From the NCBI GenBank assembly GCA_038234235.1, contig JBBSUQ010000089.1:1-13215 (forward strand): a stretch of 13,215 nucleotides of DNA, in the 5' to 3' direction. The notes beneath the pieces are model-generated. The model was not told the DNA's origin and made no database searches. It was given only the letters and a program-made list of their open reading frames with translations. Positions 8,635 to 13,215 of the stretch are shown here, in pieces. The translations under genes were made by a program, and so were the position numbers. The number at the start of each line of letters is the position of its first letter. Positions within the stretch are counted from its first letter, which is position 1. The stretch comes from JBBSUQ01 sp038234235. GTDB taxonomy: Bacteria > Bacteroidota > Bacteroidia > Flavobacteriales_D > Crocinitomicaceae.

Positions 8635-10752
8635 ATGCAAACACTTATTAAAAAAATACTCTTTATTAGCTTTCTATTGATAGCTGCAAACAGTAACGCA
8701 CAGTCCAAAAAAGTTTGGTTATATACTGCGGATGAATTGTTCGCGAAACAAGATTATAACAACGCGCTTATCTATTATAGAAAAGTTCTGAATGATACAA
8801 TTTTTATTGATGAAAGAATATTGCCATATGAGGCAGTAACAACTAATCAGAGAGTTAAAACAGATGCCAAAATGGATGCTGTGGATCGTAGTGTGCCTTT
8901 AGCGGCTTATGTTAATCATAAAACGGCACTTTGTTATACTTATATTTTTGATTATGAGAACTCTTTGGAGCATCTTAAAATAAGTACGAGCAGTGGCTAT
9001 TATCCTGAAGATAATTTTCCCTTGGCGAATGCACAAATGAATATGGCTCAATATTCAGACGCGATAATAACATTTGAAAACTTCATAAAAGAACCTGGAG
9101 TAAAAGATTCACTTTTAACGATTGCTCAAGTTCTTATTACGGGTTGTTATTATGCTCAAAAAGATGGTGATATTAAAACTGAAGCAGTTGTTGAAATGTG
9201 TGATACTAACGTATTCAATAAAGGAACAGCATCTTTTGGAACAATGTATTACAAAAATGAAGATAAAATAATGTTTGCATCGGCCAGAGAAGGTGGAGTG
9301 CTGCTAGATCCGGAAAAACAACAGAGTGAATTTTTGTTAGATTTATATTATACTTCTAGAGATGACGAAGGAGAATGGGAAAGACCTAAAAATTTCGGAA
9401 GACCTATGAACTCTGCTCAACATGATGCTTCAGGTGCACCAACCAACAAAAATGCTATTTTCTTTACCAGATGGAGTGATGAAAGCAAAGATAAAAAATC
9501 AATATATGTTGGTAGAGAAATTAATATGCTCTTTTTTGAATCATTTAAATTAGGACCAGAAGTTAATGTTGATGGATTTATAAGTATCAATCCTTTTGTA
9601 AGTTTAGACGGTAAAACCTTGTTCTTTAGTTCTAACAGACCTGGAGGTTTAGGCGGTATGGATTTATGGACTATTGAATTAGATTCTAATGGAAATACTA
9701 TGGGTCAAGCTATTAATTTAGGATTACCAATAAATTCAGAACTTGACGAAGTTACTCCGTTTTTCCATGAACAATCGTCTACCTTTTTCTATAGTTCTAA
9801 CGGACATATTACGATTGGAGGTTTGGATATTTTAAAATCTGCTTACAATAAAGAAACTAAAGTTTATGGAAAACCCGAAAATATGGGAACACCAATAAAC
9901 AGCCCAAAAGATGATGCCTATTTAATATTTGATAGAAACCTCCGTCAAGGATTTTTCTCTAGTGACAGAGAACCATGTGAAGGTGGACATTGTTATGACA
10001 TATACAGCGTTAAAAACGAACCTATCCAAATATTCCTTACGGGAACAGTATATGATGCCAACACAAATCAGCCATTAAGAGATGCCAATGTAACTTTAAA
10101 AGACATAAATGGTGAATTCAAAAACTTCGTATTAATAACCAAAGAGGATGGTAAATATTTCCAAGAACTACCTCAAAATGCTGAAGTATTTGCTAAAGCT
10201 CAAAAAATAAAATATTTTGCTGACGCAGCTTCTGTGGATAGCAGACCTTATACGGTTACAACTACCCTTACTCAGGATTTTTACTTGAATAAAATTCCAA
10301 ATGAAGAAATTGAAATTGAAGGTATTGAATATGATTTTGACTCTGATAAACTCAGACCAATCTCTATGGCAATATTAGATAAGTTGTATGAATTCTTAGA
10401 ATTAAACGATAATATTATTGTGGATGTATATTCTCATACTGATGCGAGAGGGTCTGACAAATACAATCAAAGCTTATCTGAAAGAAGAGCCAAATCGTGT
10501 GTTAATTATTTAATTTCAAAAGGCTTAAATAAAGATAGAATTCTTGCTAAAGGATTTGGAGAAAGTCAGCCTGCTTATTTAAAAGATGAAAATAAAGATT
10601 ATGTTTTAGATGCAAACGGAAATAGAATTCAATTGACAGAAGAATATATAAACGCTCAACCAACTGAGGAAGAAAGAGAATTATTGCATCAGAGAAACCG
10701 TAGAACGGCATTTAAGGTTGTTGGTGAAGGTTATGTAAATGATTCATTGTAA
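8635..10752 (+). CDS. PorE-like OmpA-family protein: TPR, PD40 propeller, carboxypeptidase-regulatory-like and OmpA domains
   Basis: This 705-residue protein starts at the ATG at 8635; the in-frame TTG at 8623 would only add four residues ahead of a good signal peptide (MQTLIKKILFISFLLIAANS, cleavage near NA-Q at 22-23). No lipobox Cys is visible. Order: TPR-like helices (~30-190, ELFAKQDYNNALIYYRKVL); PD40/WD40-like blades (~205-460, with SSNRPGGLGGMDLW, YSSNGHITIGGLDIL and FSSDREPCEGGHCYDIY); a carboxypeptidase-regulatory-like domain (~466-550, GTVYDANTNQPLRDANVTL); and an OmpA C-terminal peptidoglycan-binding domain (~560-700) with HTDARG (D603) and NQSLSERRA (R618), the residues that bind diaminopimelate in this family. 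The order matches PorE of the P. gingivalis T9SS, which ties the outer-membrane machinery to peptidoglycan. It is the last gene of the operon and may serve both PorP/SprF-like proteins. Many Bacteroidota carry several such paralogues, so it need not be the housekeeping PorE. Confidence 0.88.
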   Translation: MQTLIKKILFISFLLIAANSNAQSKKVWLYTADELFAKQDYNNALIYYRKVLNDTIFIDERILPYEAVTTNQRVKTDAKMDAVDRSVPLAAYVNHKTALCYTYIFDYENSLEHLKISTSSGYYPEDNFPLANAQMNMAQYSDAIITFENFIKEPGVKDSLLTIAQVLITGCYYAQKDGDIKTEAVVEMCDTNVFNKGTASFGTMYYKNEDKIMFASAREGGVLLDPEKQQSEFLLDLYYTSRDDEGEWERPKNFGRPMNSAQHDASGAPTNKNAIFFTRWSDESKDKKSIYVGREINMLFFESFKLGPEVNVDGFISINPFVSLDGKTLFFSSNRPGGLGGMDLWTIELDSNGNTMGQAINLGLPINSELDEVTPFFHEQSSTFFYSSNGHITIGGLDILKSAYNKETKVYGKPENMGTPINSPKDDAYLIFDRNLRQGFFSSDREPCEGGHCYDIYSVKNEPIQIFLTGTVYDANTNQPLRDANVTLKDINGEFKNFVLITKEDGKYFQELPQNAEVFAKAQKIKYFADAASVDSRPYTVTTTLTQDFYLNKIPNEEIEIEGIEYDFDSDKLRPISMAILDKLYEFLELNDNIIVDVYSHTDARGSDKYNQSLSERRAKSCVNYLISKGLNKDRILAKGFGESQPAYLKDENKDYVLDANGNRIQLTEEYINAQPTEEERELLHQRNRRTAFKVVGEGYVNDSL

Positions 10753-10774
10753 CTGAAATAAATATTAATTTTTG

Positions 10775-10808
10775 AAGGGTGAAATTTACATTTCACCCTT
10801 TTTTATTT
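10775..10808 (+). terminator. Intrinsic terminator of the five-gene operon
   Basis: A perfect 11-bp inverted repeat, AAGGGTGAAAT (10775-10785) and ATTTCACCCTT (10790-10800), encloses a TTAC loop and runs straight into a T tract (10799-10804, then ATTTT). It lies 22 bp after the stop codon of the OmpA-family gene. Confidence 0.93.
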
Positions 10809-11045
10809 TCTATATTTTTTAATTGTATCAGAACTTGAAAAAAATCAAAACTCTAAATGACAATAAAGTTGAAAGCAATTTAAAAATGAAACATTAATTT
10901 TTAGAAAATTTCTACTTATCTTATTAATCTCAAGTATAAATTTTAGGAGCTCTTCAAATCAAGTATTGCCTAACTTTTATATTATTAGAAAACTTAAGAC
11001 TTTTAATTTTTTTTGAATTTAAATTTTCTATTTAAAAAATTCAAT
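10809..11045. other. AT-rich intergenic stretch without a recognisable gene
   Basis: This is the first part of the gap between the operon terminator and the next gene. It is very AT-rich, with no credible open frame and no tRNA-like fold. Two short dyads are visible: TAGAAAATTTCTA at 10902-10914, and an imperfect one at 11015-11042 (GAATTTAAA against TTTAAAAAATTC, with an AAA bulge) just ahead of the putative -7 element. Either could be an operator, but AT-rich DNA forms such dyads by chance. Confidence 0.5.
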
Positions 11046-11053
11046 TACTTTTG
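11046..11053 (+). promoter_or_regulatory. Putative Bacteroidota -7 promoter element (TACTTTTG)
   Basis: TACTTTTG matches the Bacteroidota sigma-ABfr -7 consensus TAnnTTTG exactly. No TTTG is found at the usual 19-21 bp upstream; the nearest (11012-11015) is 30 bp away, so the -33 element is weak or absent. If used, transcription would start near 11060, giving a leader of roughly 135 nt before the phosphatase gene. Confidence 0.4.
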
Positions 11054-11087
11054 ACCCGTGAATATTGATTTAAGATATTGTTATTGT

Positions 11088-11163
11088 TGTTCTTGTTTTC
11101 ATAATAATTTTATGAAGCCCATGCCTCGCTTTATCATTTGAGAGAGCGAATAAACTAAGAACA
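11088..11163 (+). other. Candidate structured 5' leader (nested stems) ahead of the PAS-SpoIIE gene
   Basis: TGTTCTTGTTT (11088-11098) can pair with AAACTAAGAACA (11152-11163) over 11 bp with one bulged T. Inside it, TCGCTTT (11126-11132) pairs with AGAGCGA (11143-11149) over 7 bp including one G-U. The segment is clearly richer in G and C than the DNA around it. It does not match a riboswitch class that I recognise. It may be a regulatory leader, a small RNA or chance pairing. Confidence 0.3.
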
Positions 11164-11196
11164 GGGCGTTAAATCATCCACAATTTCAATAAAATC

Positions 11197-12354
11197 ATGA
11201 GAAAATATATTCAACAAGTGCTGGCTAGCACAACATCCATATACATTTTAATAGAAAAAAACGGCGAAGTTAATTTCATTTCTTCAGGTGCGGAAAAAAT
11301 TTTAGGTTATAAACTAAATGAAATTAAAGAATCCAATTGGTACGATTTGACACGGAAAACAAACGAGTCTCGTGAAGCAATAAGAAACAGAATCGACGAA
11401 TATTTTAATTCTCCAAAAACTAAAACTCTGAATTACACCGATAAATTGATTGACAATTACGGTAGAGAAAAATGGATTTTGTGGAACGCAAATAAAACCG
11501 CTGACGGGAAAATATTGGCTACTGGTCAAGACATAACGTTACAAAAAGAAAACGAGAATAAATTACAATCAAAAAACAGCTCGCTTAACATTCTCAACAA
11601 AGAATTGAGTGACAGCATTAAATATGCTTGGCGTTTGCAAAGAGCAATTTTAAAAAATCCAGATGAGCTTAAGCAAATGTTTAGTGATAGTTTTATTTTT
11701 TATAAACCAAAAAATGTAGTGAGCGGTGATTTCTATTTGTTTCTCACAATTGACAATTATAAATTTGTTGCTGTTATAGATTGTACTGGACACGGTGTTC
11801 CAGGAGCAATGTTATCCATTATTGCCAACACATTATTGCGAGATATAATTAAAAGTAGAAACATAATAGATCCTGCTGAAATTTTACGAACGTTAGATTC
11901 AGAATTTGTAAATTACCTCAATGAAAACGATGCGCTAAATGAAATTTCAGACGGTTTGGATATTGCTTTGTGCAGAATAGATAGAAATACTAATGAGCTT
12001 ATTTTCTCAGGTGCATTTAGACCATTACTCATTTTAAGAGAAAATGACGTTATAGAAATTAAGGCTAACCGCTACCCTATTGGCTTGTATTCTGGTGTTC
12101 AAAAAACTTTTTTAAACCAACAATTTTCACTTAAAACTAAAGATCGTTTAATACTTTTTTCAGATGGATATTTAGATCAGTTTGGTGGTGAATTTAATAA
12201 AAAACTAAACAGAAGACGATTTGTGCAACTTTTGCAAGAAGGGTCAGAACTTAATGGCTGTGAATTTGAATCTTACTTAGAATACGCTTTCGAAAACTGG
12301 AAACAAAACAACGAACAGACAGATGATGTTACGGTGCTGGGGGTTGAAATTTAA
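11197..12354 (+). CDS. PAS domain-containing SpoIIE-family (PP2C-type) serine/threonine phosphatase
   Basis: This 385-residue protein has no signal peptide or membrane segment, so it is probably cytosolic. Residues ~8-115 form a PAS sensor domain (ILIEKNGEVNFISSGAEKIL ... ATGQDIT). A short helical linker (~113-155) follows, with the SIKYAWRLQRAIL motif that commonly precedes Bacteroidota SpoIIE domains. The catalytic domain (~160-385) keeps the metal-binding acidic residues and motifs: VSGDFY (D178), DCTGHGVPGAM (D195), ISDGLDIAL (D252), LFSDGYLDQ (D323) and QTDDVTVL (D376/D377). Family members dephosphorylate serine/threonine phosphoproteins, often anti-sigma antagonists, in response to a signal sensed by the N-terminal domain. 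No partner kinase or STAS-domain antagonist lies in the window, so target and ligand are unknown. The gene stands alone behind its own putative promoter, after the upstream operon's terminator. Confidence 0.9.
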   Translation: MRKYIQQVLASTTSIYILIEKNGEVNFISSGAEKILGYKLNEIKESNWYDLTRKTNESREAIRNRIDEYFNSPKTKTLNYTDKLIDNYGREKWILWNANKTADGKILATGQDITLQKENENKLQSKNSSLNILNKELSDSIKYAWRLQRAILKNPDELKQMFSDSFIFYKPKNVVSGDFYLFLTIDNYKFVAVIDCTGHGVPGAMLSIIANTLLRDIIKSRNIIDPAEILRTLDSEFVNYLNENDALNEISDGLDIALCRIDRNTNELIFSGAFRPLLILRENDVIEIKANRYPIGLYSGVQKTFLNQQFSLKTKDRLILFSDGYLDQFGGEFNKKLNRRRFVQLLQEGSELNGCEFESYLEYAFENWKQNNEQTDDVTVLGVEI

Positions 12355-12362
12355 CTTTTTGT

Positions 12363-12422
12363 ATATTGGGATTTTGGGACTGATGGACTGATGGACTGTG
12401 TTTGTGGGATATTGGGATTTTG
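12363..12422 (+). repeat. G-rich short direct repeats in the phosphatase-tspO spacer
   Basis: ATATTGGGATTTTG occurs twice exactly (12363-12376 and 12409-12422). Between the copies is an 8-bp tandem run, GGACTGAT-GGACTGAT-GGACTGTG (12377-12400). The spacer (12355-12493) has no open frame of note and no clear terminator for the phosphatase gene. Function is not evident; such low-complexity spacers can arise by slippage. Confidence 0.75.
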
Positions 12423-12493
12423 AGAAATTGTAAGGGATAAACTTTTTTTGCTTTGAATTGTTTTAAATTTTGTTGGTATTTAGCTAATTAGTT

Positions 12494-12952
12494 ATGATTT
12501 TAAGATTTATTATTTTTCTGTTTTTGAATTTTGCTGCGTTAGGCTTAGGTTCTATTTTCACCACCGCTGGCGTTAGTTCAGATTGGTATCAAAGTTTAAA
12601 TCAAGCACCTTGGACGCCACCTGGATGGGTTTTTGGCGCTGCCTGGACCACTATTATGATTTGTTTTGCAATTTATCTTGCAATACTCTGGCCTAAAGTT
12701 CAAAATAAAAAAATTTTAATTTCTTTATATGTTCTACAATGGATATTAAACGTTAGTTGGAATCCTGTTTTCTTTTATTTACAGCAAATTTCGTTAGGAT
12801 TGGCTGTTATTAGTGCTCTTACAATTGTTGTGGGAATATTAATTGTCTATTATTGGTCTAAAATAAAGGTTAAAACACTGTGGCTTCTGCCCTATTTTCT
12901 TTGGTTATTAATCGCTACATCCTTAAATGCATACATTGTTATGTTTAACTAA
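12494..12952 (+). CDS. tspO: TspO/MBR (peripheral benzodiazepine receptor) family membrane protein
   Basis: This 152-residue protein is the normal length for bacterial TspO, with five predicted transmembrane helices. Family motifs are present in order: W-Y-x-x-L-N-x-A-P-W-T-P-P-G-W-V-F-G-A-A-W across residues ~31-51 (PPGWVFGAAW at ~42-51), LQWILNVSWNPVFF in helix 3, and LPYFLWLLIATSLNAYI in helix 5. TspO proteins bind porphyrins and related hydrophobic ligands in the cytoplasmic or outer membrane and have been linked to stress response and tetrapyrrole turnover; the substrate here cannot be told from sequence. The ATG at 12494 is the only start compatible with the length and the N-terminal helix. 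It lies 139 bp after the phosphatase gene and may be co-transcribed with it, as no clear terminator separates them. Confidence 0.93.
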   Translation: MILRFIIFLFLNFAALGLGSIFTTAGVSSDWYQSLNQAPWTPPGWVFGAAWTTIMICFAIYLAILWPKVQNKKILISLYVLQWILNVSWNPVFFYLQQISLGLAVISALTIVVGILIVYYWSKIKVKTLWLLPYFLWLLIATSLNAYIVMFN

Positions 12953-12958
12953 AAAAAC

Positions 12959-13215
12959 CTAAACTTCTTTCGAACTTCTATAAGATGTACCCTTAAATAA
13001 ACAAACTAATTCTTTGGCTTGATTAAAAGTTTTTATTTCGTAGAGTCCGGTTTTGTGACCTAGATGTAACTCAATGACCTCAACAGTAAGAATTTCGCCA
13101 ATTTTTGCAGGTTTAGTAAAACTTATTGAAACATCTAATGCAACACTTATTCTACCATGCGAGTTGCAAGCAAATGCAAAAGCAGAATCAGACGCACTGA
13201 ACAATACTCCACCAT
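12959..13215 (-). CDS. paaI: PaaI-type hotdog-fold acyl-CoA thioesterase (5' partial)
   Basis: The frame on the - strand is open to the window edge, so the first ~50 residues are missing; the TTG at 13204 is internal. The visible ~85 residues begin with GGVLFSASDSAFAFACNSHG, which aligns with the HGG...F-x-x-A-D-x-AFA-ACNS active-site region of PaaI. The Asp in SDSAF corresponds to the catalytic Asp of E. coli PaaI, and the preceding codon ends in AT, compatible with the conserved His. Further family matches are VALDVSISFTKPAKIGEILTV, HKTGLYEIKT and LVCLFKGTSYR. PaaI hydrolyses ring-hydroxylated phenylacetyl-CoA thioesters that stall phenylacetate catabolism; whether other paa genes lie beyond the edge cannot be seen. 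It converges on tspO with a 6-bp gap and no evident terminator between them. Confidence 0.88.
   Translation of the reverse strand, partial: GGVLFSASDSAFAFACNSHGRISVALDVSISFTKPAKIGEILTVEVIELHLGHKTGLYEIKTFNQAKELVCLFKGTSYRSSKEV

Noticed and set aside
11112..11141. Nine-codon micro-ORF in the leader of the phosphatase gene
   Set aside because: It is too short to distinguish from chance and has no regulatory codon run or ribosome binding site.
11168..11174. GTTAAAT resembling an integron attC core
   Set aside because: No matching RYYYAAC partner with palindromic arms was found, and there is no cassette array or integrase in the window.

Overview
The window reads as chromosomal DNA of a Bacteroidota bacterium, most likely a gliding or surface-adhesive marine/freshwater lineage near Flavobacteriales. 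The evidence is AT-rich, mostly intergenic-poor DNA, starts without clear Shine-Dalgarno sequences, a TAnnTTTG-type -7 promoter element, two proteins with type B type IX secretion system (T9SS) C-terminal sorting domains, and two PorP/SprF-family proteins. Species cannot be named from the sequence.

Positions 1-10752 look like one operon of five genes on the + strand, with gaps of only 2, 23, 4 and 36 bp, closed by a strong intrinsic terminator at 10775-10804. The order is: a giant secreted adhesin-like protein (5' end outside the window), a PorP/SprF-like outer membrane protein, a second giant protein paralogous to the first, a second PorP/SprF-like protein, and a PorE-like periplasmic TPR / PD40 propeller / carboxypeptidase-regulatory-like / OmpA protein. 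Both giant proteins share one architecture: an IgGFc-binding-like N-terminal region, tandem ~88-residue Ig-like repeats (4 versus 5), three PKD domains and a gliding-motility-type C-terminal domain. The layout suggests two 'substrate plus dedicated PorP/SprF partner' cassettes followed by one shared peptidoglycan-anchoring protein. The substrates would be exported by a T9SS encoded elsewhere and held at the cell surface.

Positions 10753-11196 are a 444-bp intergenic region with the operon terminator, AT-rich DNA without a gene, a putative -7 element at 11046-11053 and a GC-richer leader that can fold into nested stems (11088-11163).

Positions 11197-12952 hold a soluble PAS-SpoIIE (PP2C-type) phosphatase and a TspO/MBR membrane protein, separated by a 139-bp spacer with short G-rich direct repeats. 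A 5'-truncated PaaI-type hotdog thioesterase gene lies on the - strand at the right edge and converges on tspO with a 6-bp gap. These three genes have no visible functional link to the T9SS operon.
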